The notes beneath the pieces are model-generated. The model did no database searches. It saw nothing but the letters and a program-made list of their open reading frames with translations, and was not told the origin of the DNA. DNA of 64,000 bases. It comes from Halomonas cerina. Its GTDB lineage: Bacteria > Pseudomonadota > Gammaproteobacteria > Pseudomonadales > Halomonadaceae. The position numbers and the translations under genes are program-made. The stretch spans positions 372,001 to 436,000 of the forward strand of contig NZ_JACHXP010000001.1 in assembly GCF_014192215.1 (NCBI RefSeq). Direction: 5' to 3'. Of the stretch, positions 49,290 to 57,548 are shown piece after piece (position 1 is the stretch's first letter; each line of letters begins with the position of its first letter).

Positions 49290-50296
49290 CTCGGAACCGA
49301 CTTCCCTGTCGCCTCGCCTTCTTCCCCACCTATCGCCTGACGGCCCCGCCGACGCCCCAGCAAGCGCCGGCGCGGTGCGGACGCCGCCGCGGGGTCATCG
49401 AGCAGCTCATGCCTGACCAGCACCGCCGTATTGCGCGGGATCACCTCTCGCCCCCTGGCCAGCAGGTGGCACTTGGTGAAGGCCGCCCCGAATAGGAGAA
49501 TGAGGGAGCTATAGTAGACCCACAGCAGGACGACGACCACCGAGCCGGCGGCTCCATAGGTGGACGCCGTGGCGGTATGGGCCAGATACAGGGCGATGGC
49601 CGACCGCCCCAGGGAAAAGAGCACCGCCGTGACCACGGCACCGACCAGCACATCGCGCCAGCCGAGCACCACGTCCGGCAATACCTTGAAGATGGTGGCG
49701 AAGAGCGCGGCGACCAGGGCCAGGGAGACCAGGAACTCGAGGACGGTGCTCAAAAGCCCCACGAACGGCAGCAGGCTGTCGGCAGCCTGCAAGATAGCCT
49801 GCAGGATGACACCGAGCACCAGGGAGACCACCAGGAGGCAACCGATGGCCAGTACCACAGTCAACGAGAGCACACGATTCTTGACGAAGATCCACGCGCT
49901 GTTGCTGCTGGGCCGTGCCGCCACGCCCCAGAGGGTATTCAGCGAGAACTGCATCTGGGCGAAGACGGTGGTGGCCCCCACCAGCAGCGCCCCGATCCCT
50001 AGCAGGGTCGGCAGCAGCCCCGACTCCTCGATACGCGACTGATTGACGGCATTCTCCACTGCCCGAGCGGCCCCTTCGCCCATGGTGCCCTGGAGCTGGG
50101 CGACGATCTGCCCATGAGCGGCGTCCTCCCCGAGCACCACCCCGATCACCGTCACGGCGATGATCACCGTAGGGGCCAGCGAGAAAAGCGTATAGAAAGC
50201 CAGTGAGCCGGCATAGCTGAAGGCATTACGCTCGAGCCAGAGGGTCACGGCCCGGTGCGTCACGCCCCACCAGAACCTCAGGGTCTGCGTGATCAC
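49268..50296 (-). CDS. YihY/BrkB-family inner membrane protein
   Basis: 342-residue membrane protein with about six TM helices (first strongly hydrophobic segment around 30-55, last around 243-270) and the family motif SLAFYTLFSLAPTVII near residue 31. Members were once wrongly named RNase BN; the function is unknown, with suggestions of transport or resistance. The C-terminal 50 residues are basic and Arg/Gly-rich. Divergent from the NadM gene. Confidence 0.9.
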   Translation of the reverse strand: MITQTLRFWWGVTHRAVTLWLERNAFSYAGSLAFYTLFSLAPTVIIAVTVIGVVLGEDAAHGQIVAQLQGTMGEGAARAVENAVNQSRIEESGLLPTLLGIGALLVGATTVFAQMQFSLNTLWGVAARPSSNSAWIFVKNRVLSLTVVLAIGCLLVVSLVLGVILQAILQAADSLLPFVGLLSTVLEFLVSLALVAALFATIFKVLPDVVLGWRDVLVGAVVTAVLFSLGRSAIALYLAHTATASTYGAAGSVVVVLLWVYYSSLILLFGAAFTKCHLLARGREVIPRNTAVLVRHELLDDPAAASAPRRRLLGRRRGRQAIGGEEGEATGKSVPRGGRDGR

Positions 50297-50427
50297 GTAT
50301 GTGTTCTCCCCTACGTCCTAGTCATGGTGCCAGCATACTGACCCCCGGCCTGCCCTGCACGGCCGGGGAAATTGCGACTGTCGCGGGAGGTCACCATAAT
50401 GGGCGCTTTTCTGCCCGGAGCCCTGCC

Positions 50428-51522
50428 ATGTCCCCGATACCGGACGACGCACACCCGGCCTATGACTTCGACTGCCTGGTCTTCATCGGCCGTTTCCAGC
50501 CCCCGCACCTCGGGCACCTGGCGGTGATCCACGAGGCCCTCAAGCGTGCCCGCCAGGTCATCGTGCTGGTGGGCTCCGCCTGGCAGGCGCGATCGCTGCG
50601 CAATCCCTGGCGTTTCGAGGAGCGCCGGACGATGCTGCGCAGCGCCTTCGACGCCGGCGAGAACGAACGGCTGGCCATCGTGCCGCTGCTCGATGCCCTT
50701 TACAACAACGATGTCTGGGTGCGTGACGTGCAGCGCAAGGTCCGCAACATCGCCGAGCCGAGCCATGCCCGTCTGCCACGTATCGGCCTTATCGGCGCCA
50801 GCCGTGGCCAGTCAAGCTACTACCTGGCCCTGTTTCCCCAGTGGGAGTCGGTCAGCGTGCCGCTGGTGGACGGTATCTCCGCCAGCCAGATCCGCGAGCG
50901 GCTGTTCCGCTCCCCCGCTGCCGCCGGCGACTACCTGAGCACCGGGGCTGCCCACGACCTGCCACCGGGCGTGGTGGAGGCCATCAGACAGTTCTTCAGC
51001 GAGGAGCCCTACCAGCAGTTGGTCGAGGAACAGCGACTGCTGGACCAGTACCGGGACGCCTGGGCACAGGCCCCCTACCCGCCCATCTTCGTCACGGTGA
51101 GTGCCGTGGTGGTGCAGTCGGGGCATATTCTGCTGGTACGCCGGACCGCGGCGCCGGGCAAGGGGCTCTATGCGCTACCCGGCGGCTTCATCAATACCCA
51201 CGAACGGCTGCTGGATGCCTGCCTGCGTGAGCTTCGCGAGCGGGTACGCCTCAAGGTGCCGGAGCCCGTGCTCAAGGGCTCCCTGCGGGGTCAGCGGCTG
51301 TTCGACGAGCCCCACCGCAGCTGGCGCGGCCGAACCCTCGCCGAGGCCTTCTACTTCGCCCTGCGCCCGGAGCAGCAGCTGCCGCCGCTCAAGCCGGTGA
51401 GGGGCGGTGACCATGCCCGCTGGGTTCCGCTGGCCGACTTGGAACCCGACGGCCTGTTCGAGGACCATTTCTTCATCATCCAGAACTTCCTCGGCCTGCC
51501 AGCGGACTTCGGCGAGTCGTAA
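50428..51522 (+). CDS. Bifunctional NMN adenylyltransferase / Nudix hydrolase (NadM-Nudix)
   Basis: 364-residue two-domain protein. The N-terminal part is a nucleotidyltransferase with FIGRFQPPHLGHL (19-31, HxGH-type) and the ISASQIRERL signature near residue 150; it would make NAD from nicotinamide mononucleotide. The C-terminal part (about 210-364) is a Nudix domain, but its box reads G-x5-E-x7-RELRERVRL from residue 253, with the second Glu of the usual EE pair and the Gly both replaced by Arg. Hydrolase activity is therefore uncertain. GGAG lies 9 bp before the ATG. Convergent with the LysR gene. Confidence 0.88.
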   Translation: MSPIPDDAHPAYDFDCLVFIGRFQPPHLGHLAVIHEALKRARQVIVLVGSAWQARSLRNPWRFEERRTMLRSAFDAGENERLAIVPLLDALYNNDVWVRDVQRKVRNIAEPSHARLPRIGLIGASRGQSSYYLALFPQWESVSVPLVDGISASQIRERLFRSPAAAGDYLSTGAAHDLPPGVVEAIRQFFSEEPYQQLVEEQRLLDQYRDAWAQAPYPPIFVTVSAVVVQSGHILLVRRTAAPGKGLYALPGGFINTHERLLDACLRELRERVRLKVPEPVLKGSLRGQRLFDEPHRSWRGRTLAEAFYFALRPEQQLPPLKPVRGGDHARWVPLADLEPDGLFEDHFFIIQNFLGLPADFGES

Positions 51523-51575
51523 AAAGGCAGGGGTTGCCGTAGCGGCTGGCAAGCGCCGCAGGACATCACACGGGT

Positions 51576-52496
51576 TCAGGCCTGCAGGAAGTCCCGCGGC
51601 AACTTCATCATCTGCCGCCAGAGCTTCTCTACGCCGGGCTTGTGCACCAGCGAACAGCGGTAGAGGCGGATCTCCAGCGGCACGTCCCACTGCTCGCCGC
51701 CAGCACGCACCAACCGGCCCTCGTTGAGCTCCTGGCGGATGCAGAAATCGGGAATCCAGGCCAAGCCGACGCCCTGCATCATCATGCCCTTGAGTCCCTC
51801 GGCCATGGCGGTCTCGTAGACGACCCGCAACCGCATGCGCAGGGGGTCGTTCTTCAGCAGCATGCGCACGCTACGCCCCAGGAAGGCCCCCTGGGTATAG
51901 GAGAGGTAGGGAATCGACGCCTGCCCCTCCAGCGGGAAGCGGGGACACCCCTGCGCATCCGGCACACAGACCGGCAGCATCGTCACCTGGCCAATAGAAA
52001 AGGAAGGAAAGACCTCGGCATCGAGCTGCATGCTAGCATAGGGATCATAGTAGGCGAGCATCAGGTCGCAATTGCCCTCGCGCAGTACATGGATGGCATC
52101 CCCCACGTTCATGGCCACCAGCCGAGTGGGCAGTTCCCCTATTCCTTTCTGAAGACGCGAGATCCATGGCGGGAAGAAGCTCAGTGCCAAGGAGTGCGCC
52201 GCCACGATGTCCAGCGCCTCGTTGGCCATGGAGAGTCCACGCAAATGGCCGAGACTCTCGTTGAGCTGCTCGACCATGTTGCGTGCCGTGACCAGGAAGA
52301 GCTGGCCCTGCGGGGTCAGGTCCACCGGGGTGGTGGAGCGATCTACCAGGGTGACGCCCACGGCCTGTTCCAGCGCCCGGATACGGCGGCTGAAGGCCGG
52401 CTGGGTGACATGGCGCTGACGCGCCGACGCGGAAAAACTGCGCGTGTTGGCCAGCGCCACGAAGTCTTCCAGCCACTTGGTCTCGAGGTTCACCAC
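51576..52496 (-). CDS. LysR-family regulator, HypT-like
   Basis: 306-residue LysR-type regulator. The N-terminal winged helix reads ETKWLEDFVALANTRSFSAS and RQRHVTQPAFSRRIRALEQA, very close to the E. coli hypochlorite sensor HypT (YjiE). The effector domain follows (about 90-290), with a Met-rich stretch LKGMMMQGVGLAWIP; Met oxidation is the known sensing step in HypT. A hypochlorite or oxidant role is inference from this likeness. Followed downstream on the same strand by no gene (convergent with NadM); cls lies 88 bp upstream. Confidence 0.85.
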   Translation of the reverse strand: MVNLETKWLEDFVALANTRSFSASARQRHVTQPAFSRRIRALEQAVGVTLVDRSTTPVDLTPQGQLFLVTARNMVEQLNESLGHLRGLSMANEALDIVAAHSLALSFFPPWISRLQKGIGELPTRLVAMNVGDAIHVLREGNCDLMLAYYDPYASMQLDAEVFPSFSIGQVTMLPVCVPDAQGCPRFPLEGQASIPYLSYTQGAFLGRSVRMLLKNDPLRMRLRVVYETAMAEGLKGMMMQGVGLAWIPDFCIRQELNEGRLVRAGGEQWDVPLEIRLYRCSLVHKPGVEKLWRQMMKLPRDFLQA

Positions 52497-52584
52497 GACT
52501 CCCGGTCACCGATACATCTCGGGCTCCGTCAGGAGCCGCGCAAGAGCGCTAATGTACCCCAGCCGCGATGCTCACCCAAGCCGT

Positions 52585-54003
52585 TCACTGGATCGGCGAG
52601 AAGAGATAGGCGGCACGGGACACCAGCTTGCGCCACAGTGGCCGCGACGTCAGTTCCTCCAGACTGACTTGGCGGCAGGCCGCGAAGTCCCGCTCGAGCA
52701 TCGCGTGCACCTGCGCGGCGAAGGCGCGATCCGGCACGACCGCGGTGATCTCGAAGTTAAGGCGAAAAGAGCGGTTGTCGAGATTGACGGTGCCGACACT
52801 GGCCGCGTCATCATCGATCAGGATAACCTTCTGATGCAGAAAGCCCGGCTGATAGCGGTAGACCTTGACACCGGCCCGCAGCATGTCCGGCAGGAACGAG
52901 AAGGCGGAGAGAAACACCAGCAGGTGGTCGGGACGCTCCGGCATCATGATGCGCACGTCGACGCCCCGCATGGCGGCCAGGCGCAAGGCATCCTGAACAC
53001 TGCGGTCAGGCACGAAGTAGGGGCTGGTCACCCAGAGTCGCTCTCGAGCACTGTGGATGGCATGTTGGACCAGCAGACTGGCCGTTTCCAGGCGATCGGC
53101 AGGCCCGGAGGGCACGATCACCACGTTCTGGTTTTTCGCAGGGCTTGCCTGAGGCGTCCAGGTCAGGGTGATCATCTCGCCGGTAGCCCAGTGCCAGTCC
53201 TCCCAGAAGGCTTCCTGCAAGCCCAGCACACTGGGGCCGATCAGCTTCATGTGGGTATCGCGCCAGTGGCCATGGCGGGGGTGTTGGCCCAGGTACTCGG
53301 TGCCGACATTGAAGCCCCCCAGCCAGCCTTCCCGCCCGTCGACCACCAGCACCTTGCGATGGTTGCGGAAGTTGAGCTGGAAACGGTGCTTGAAACCCCG
53401 GGAAGAGCGGAAGGCACTGACCTCGATGCCGGCCTCGGCGAGGTCACGCAGGAAGCGATCCCCGAGGCCGCGACTGCCGATCTCGTCATAGAGGAAGTAG
53501 ATGGACACGTCACGCTCCGCGGCCTGCTGCAGCCGATGCTTGAGCTCGATGCCCAGGGCATCATCGCGCACGATGAAGAACTGGATGAGGATGTACTCCT
53601 CGGCCGCCTCGATCCCCGCGAAGAGGCTGTCGAACGTCGCCTCGCCATCGATCAGTAGCTCTGCCTGATTGCCGCTGGTGAGCGGCATCATGGCCAGCTT
53701 CTCCACTGCCCGGATATCCGCGTCACTGCTGGCCGGCAGATAGGGATCGAAGCGGTCACGATAACGGGCCAACAGGCGACGCAGTACGGTGTCCCGCTCG
53801 CCGCGGGCCGATACATAGCCATAGAAGCGCGGTCGGCCGAACACCCAGTAGGCCGGTACCGCCAGATACGGCATGGTGAGTAGCGAAATGATCCAGGCGA
53901 TGGCCCCTTGGGAGGTGCGACTGGACATCAAGGCGAGCACCGCCGAGAGGACGCCCAGTACGTGAATCAGCAGGATGGCCAGGCCCAGCAGCCAGGAGGT
54001 CAT
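52585..54003 (-). CDS. cls: Cardiolipin synthase
   Basis: 472-residue phospholipase D-superfamily enzyme: two N-terminal TM helices (about 4-25 and 33-53), then two HKD motifs, HRKVLVVDGREGWLGG (about 223-238) and HQKVILIDDDAASVG (about 395-409). It joins two phosphatidylglycerol molecules into cardiolipin at the inner membrane; cardiolipin adjustment is known in salt adaptation of halophiles. A terminator at 54073-54112 separates it from fumarase upstream, so it has its own promoter. Confidence 0.94.
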   Translation of the reverse strand: MTSWLLGLAILLIHVLGVLSAVLALMSSRTSQGAIAWIISLLTMPYLAVPAYWVFGRPRFYGYVSARGERDTVLRRLLARYRDRFDPYLPASSDADIRAVEKLAMMPLTSGNQAELLIDGEATFDSLFAGIEAAEEYILIQFFIVRDDALGIELKHRLQQAAERDVSIYFLYDEIGSRGLGDRFLRDLAEAGIEVSAFRSSRGFKHRFQLNFRNHRKVLVVDGREGWLGGFNVGTEYLGQHPRHGHWRDTHMKLIGPSVLGLQEAFWEDWHWATGEMITLTWTPQASPAKNQNVVIVPSGPADRLETASLLVQHAIHSARERLWVTSPYFVPDRSVQDALRLAAMRGVDVRIMMPERPDHLLVFLSAFSFLPDMLRAGVKVYRYQPGFLHQKVILIDDDAASVGTVNLDNRSFRLNFEITAVVPDRAFAAQVHAMLERDFAACRQVSLEELTSRPLWRKLVSRAAYLFSPIQ

Positions 54004-54072
54004 GGTCGTATCCCCGATCCGTGGGAGGCGGCAGACACCGCACGAGAGAAGCGAAGACTACAGGATACCTGC

Positions 54073-54112
54073 AACGACGACGGCCCCGCCAGGCGGCGGG
54101 GCCGTCGTCGTT
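54073..54112 (-). terminator. Terminator after the class I fumarase gene
   Basis: A perfect 18-bp stem (54073-54090 paired with 54095-54112, core ACGACGGCCCCGCC) with loop AGGC lies 17 bp after the fumarase stop on the minus strand and before cls. Confidence 0.85.
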
Positions 54113-54129
54113 AGAGAGGCCGTCGCGGC

Positions 54130-55635
54130 TCAGGCGCGCTCGGCGATGATCTCCTTCCATTTCGCCGGACCGGTCTGGTGGACCGAGGTGCCCGTGCTGT
54201 CCACGGCCACGGTCACCGGCATGTCCTCCACCTCGAACTCGTAGATGGCTTCCATGCCTAGGTCCTCGAAGCCCACCACCCGGGCCTTCTTGATCGCTTG
54301 GGAGACCAGATAGGCCGACCCGCCGACGGCCATCAGGTAGACGGCCTGGTTATCGCGGATCGCCTCGATGGCGGCCGGGCCCCGCTCGGCCTTGCCCACC
54401 ATGCCCAGCAACCCCGTCTCCTCGAGCATGGTCCGGGTGAACTTGTCCATGCGGGTTGCGGTGGTGGGACCGGCCGGTCCCACCACCTCATTGCGCACCG
54501 GATCCACCGGGCCCACGTAGTAGATAAAGCGCCCCTTCATGTCCACCGGCAGGGGCTCGCCCTTGCCGATCATGTCTACCATGCGCTTGTGGGCGGCATC
54601 GCGACCGGTGAGCAGCTTACCGTTGAGCAGCAGGGTGTCGCCGGGTTGCCAGGTCTGCACCTCTTGCGGAGTGATGGTATCGAGGTCGACGCGCTTGACG
54701 TTGTCGCCCACCTCGCGGGTGATCTCCGGCCAGTCCTCGAGTTTGGCCGCGGCCAGGGCCGTGGGGCCGGAGCCATCCAGGGTGAAATGAGCGTGACGGG
54801 TCGCCGCGCAGTTGGGAATGATCGCCACCGGCTTGTTGGCGGCATGCGTCGGGTAGTCCTTGACCTTGATGTCCAGCACCGTGGTCAATCCCCCCAGCCC
54901 CTGGGCGCCGATGCCGCTCCGGTTGACCCTGTCGAAGAGTTCCAGACGCAACGCCTCGGCACGATTGGACGCCCCGCGAGCCTGCAGTTCCTGGATGTCG
55001 ATGGGATCAAGCAGCGCTTCCTTGGCGATTTCCATGGCCTTCTCGGCGGTGCCACCGATACCGATGCCGAGCATGCCGGGGGGACACCAGCCGGCGCCCA
55101 TCTTGGGCAGCTGTTCCATGACCCAGTCGACCACGCTGTCGGAAGGGTTGAGCATCGCGAACTTGGACTTGGCCTCGCTGCCACCGCCCTTGGCCGCTAC
55201 GTGCACCTCGACGGTGTCCCCGGGTACCAGCTTGTGATGGATCACCGCCGGGGTGTTGTCACCGGTGTTCTTGCGGGCCCCATCGGGGTCGGCGAGTACC
55301 GAGGCCCGCAGCACGTTGTCGGGCAGCTGGTAGGCCCGGCGTACGCCCTCGTTGATCATGTCATCCAGGCTCATGTCCGCTTCCCAGCGTACGTTCATGC
55401 CCACATGGACGAAGACGGTGACGATACCGGTGTCCTGGCAGATCGGGCGATGGCCGGTAGCGCACATCCGTGAATTGATCAGGATCTGGGCGATGGCGTC
55501 CTTGGCGGCCGGATTCTCCTCCCGCTCATAGGCCTGAGCCATGGCATCGATGAAGTCCTTGGGATGGTAATAGGAAATGTACTGCAATGCGTCGGCGACG
55601 CTCTGGATCAGATCATCCTGGCGGATCACGGTCAT
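54130..55635 (-). CDS. Class I fumarate hydratase (Fe-S)
   Basis: 501-residue iron-sulfur fumarase of the FumA/B type. Cluster cysteines lie in RPICQDTG (Cys66), GWCPPGM and IPNCAATR; the C-terminal beta domain carries PVDPVRNEVVGPAGPTTATRMD with catalytic residues. It converts fumarate to malate in the TCA cycle. GAGT-type ribosome-binding sequence lies upstream of MTVIRQDD. Oxygen-labile in known cases. A terminator follows it. Confidence 0.94.
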   Translation of the reverse strand: MTVIRQDDLIQSVADALQYISYYHPKDFIDAMAQAYEREENPAAKDAIAQILINSRMCATGHRPICQDTGIVTVFVHVGMNVRWEADMSLDDMINEGVRRAYQLPDNVLRASVLADPDGARKNTGDNTPAVIHHKLVPGDTVEVHVAAKGGGSEAKSKFAMLNPSDSVVDWVMEQLPKMGAGWCPPGMLGIGIGGTAEKAMEIAKEALLDPIDIQELQARGASNRAEALRLELFDRVNRSGIGAQGLGGLTTVLDIKVKDYPTHAANKPVAIIPNCAATRHAHFTLDGSGPTALAAAKLEDWPEITREVGDNVKRVDLDTITPQEVQTWQPGDTLLLNGKLLTGRDAAHKRMVDMIGKGEPLPVDMKGRFIYYVGPVDPVRNEVVGPAGPTTATRMDKFTRTMLEETGLLGMVGKAERGPAAIEAIRDNQAVYLMAVGGSAYLVSQAIKKARVVGFEDLGMEAIYEFEVEDMPVTVAVDSTGTSVHQTGPAKWKEIIAERA

Positions 55636-55940
55636 GGGGTCAGGAACTCCTTGCGAGTGACATGCAACTCACCGCGGGAGGTCGGGTTGCCGGCGGCGAG
55701 TCTCCGGGGCACGGAGTATACCTGAACCCTGACGCGTACGGCAGTTTCCCTGCTAATCGGTTTCGGGTGCTTGGAGCATTACTGTGATGTGTTGTAAGGC
55801 AGATAACGGTATAAAAAGCATGGTGGGAAAGAATGCTTTGCAACTCGACGCGGCGCTTCCCAGACTGGGGAAAGGTGTTCCACCGGGATGGGTCATGGTG
55901 CGCCTCGCGGTGCCCAGGCCACGACCTCAGCGAGCTATCC
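55636..55940. promoter_or_regulatory. Divergent intergenic region between fumarase and FMN glutamate-synthase-like genes
   Basis: This 305-bp gap separates two divergent genes. It contains the 17-bp motif at 55801-55817 that is also present at 45724-45740. Short possible peptides run through it but none has codon use or similarity I recognise. No other element stands out. Confidence 0.5.
55801..55817 (+). promoter_or_regulatory. 17-bp AT-rich motif with TATAAA before the FMN glutamate-synthase-like gene
   Basis: AGATAACGGTATAAAAA, identical to 45724-45740, with TATAAA at 55810-55815, lies 123 bp before the gene start. Identity over 17 bp in a GC-rich genome suggests a shared promoter or binding site. 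Confidence 0.55.
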
Positions 55941-57515
55941 ATGTACCGTCGCCACTTCCTCTCGATTCTGTTCGCCGTACTCGCCGTGATCGCGGTCTGG
56001 ATTCCCTTCTGGGCACCCGCCAGCTACCTGCTCATCGTCTGGCTGGCCTTCGCCCTTCTCGGGGTCTACGACCTGCGCTCGCGACACAATGTGCTCAACA
56101 ACTATCCGATCATCGGCCATCTGCGTTACATGCTGGAGTTCATCCGCCCCGAGCTGCGCCAGTACTTCTTCGAATCCGAGCAGAGCGGTCGTCCGTTCAA
56201 CCGTGCCCAACGTACGCTGATCAATGCCCGTGCCGACGGCCAGGCGGACGCCTCACCGTTCGGTACCCTGCTCGATTTCGAGGCCGCCGGGTTCGACTAT
56301 GCCGAGCATTCGCTGGTCCCCAAGAACGTGCCGGAGGACGTCACCCGCCTCACCGTCGGTGGGCCGCAGTGCCAGCATCCCTATCAGGCTTCGCGGCTCA
56401 ACATCTCGGCGATGAGCTTCGGCTCGCTCTCCTCCACCGCCATCCTGGCCATGAACCTGGGCGCCAAGCGCGGTGGCTTCGCCCACAATACCGGTGAGGG
56501 CGCGATCAGTCCCTACCACCAGCGCCATGGTGGCGACCTGATCTGGGAGTTGGGTACCGCCTACTTCGGTTGCCGGACTCGCGAGGGACGCTTCGATGCC
56601 AGGGCGTTTCGCGACAAGGCCCGTGATGACCAGGTCAAGATGATCGAGCTCAAGCTCTCACAAGGCGCCAAGCCCTCTCACGGGGGGCTGCTGCCGGCGG
56701 CCAAGGTCAACCGTGAGATCGCCGAGACCCGCCAGATCGAGGCGGGCAAGGATTGTCGGTCCCCCGCTTCCCATCCTGAATTCGACACCCCGATCGGGCT
56801 GCTGGAGTTCATCGCCCGCTTGCGTGAGCTCTCGGGTGGCAAGCCGGTCGGCATGAAGATGTGCCTGGGCAAGCGCAGCGAATTCCTGAGCATCTGCAAG
56901 GCGATGCTGGAGACCGGCATCCGCCCGGACTTCATCACCATCGATGGCGCCGAGGGCGGCACCGGCGCCGCCCCGCAGGAATTCTCGGACCGCCTGGGCA
57001 ATTACATCAACGAGGCACTGCCCTTCGTCCACCAGTGCCTGATCGGCACCGGGTTGCGCGACGACCTGCGCCTGATCGCCAGCGGCAAGGTCGCGTTGGG
57101 CTTCGACATGGTGGTGAAGATGGCGCTGGGCGCCAACATGTGCAACGCCGCGCGACCTTTCATGTTCTCGGTGGGCTGCATCCAGGCGCGGCGCTGCCAC
57201 ACCAACCACTGCCCCACCGGGGTCACCACCCAGGACCCCAAGCGCAGTCGCGCCGTCAATGTCGAGGAGAAATCCTGGCGGGTCGCCCGGTATCACCAGG
57301 GCACCCTCAAGGCCTTTCGCGACCTGACCGGGGCACTGGGTGTCGAGCATCCGGACCAGCTCACCCCGGACATGATCTACCACCGTAGCCAGTACGCCCC
57401 GGCGATTTCCTATCAGCAACGCATCGAGCCGCTGGCGCCGGGCCAACTACTCGGCGACGACCTCCCCGAGGCCTACGCGCCGCACTGGCGGGCGGCCCGC
57501 GCCGAACGTTTCTGA
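55941..57515 (+). CDS. Membrane-anchored FMN glutamate-synthase-family protein
   Basis: 524-residue protein. Two N-terminal TM helices (about 5-22 and 28-45) precede a soluble region homologous to the FMN-binding (alphaK) domain of glutamate synthase: ISAMSFGSLS, SHGGLLPAAKV, ITIDGAEGGTGAAPQEF and a 3Fe-4S-type cysteine set Cys413, Cys419 and Cys424 in CIQARRCHTNHCPTG. The glutaminase domain and the beta subunit are absent, so it is unlikely to be a classic GltBD. Substrate and electron partner are unknown. Start at MYRRHFL; an in-frame ATG at 55833 would add a non-conserved leader. Confidence 0.88.
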   Translation: MYRRHFLSILFAVLAVIAVWIPFWAPASYLLIVWLAFALLGVYDLRSRHNVLNNYPIIGHLRYMLEFIRPELRQYFFESEQSGRPFNRAQRTLINARADGQADASPFGTLLDFEAAGFDYAEHSLVPKNVPEDVTRLTVGGPQCQHPYQASRLNISAMSFGSLSSTAILAMNLGAKRGGFAHNTGEGAISPYHQRHGGDLIWELGTAYFGCRTREGRFDARAFRDKARDDQVKMIELKLSQGAKPSHGGLLPAAKVNREIAETRQIEAGKDCRSPASHPEFDTPIGLLEFIARLRELSGGKPVGMKMCLGKRSEFLSICKAMLETGIRPDFITIDGAEGGTGAAPQEFSDRLGNYINEALPFVHQCLIGTGLRDDLRLIASGKVALGFDMVVKMALGANMCNAARPFMFSVGCIQARRCHTNHCPTGVTTQDPKRSRAVNVEEKSWRVARYHQGTLKAFRDLTGALGVEHPDQLTPDMIYHRSQYAPAISYQQRIEPLAPGQLLGDDLPEAYAPHWRAARAERF

Positions 57516-57548
57516 GCCGGGTGGCCCGGCCGGCGCGACTCCCATCGC

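Noticed and set aside
49268..50296. Annotation as ribonuclease BN
   Set aside because: The YihY/BrkB family was misnamed; this is a polytopic membrane protein with no nuclease motif.
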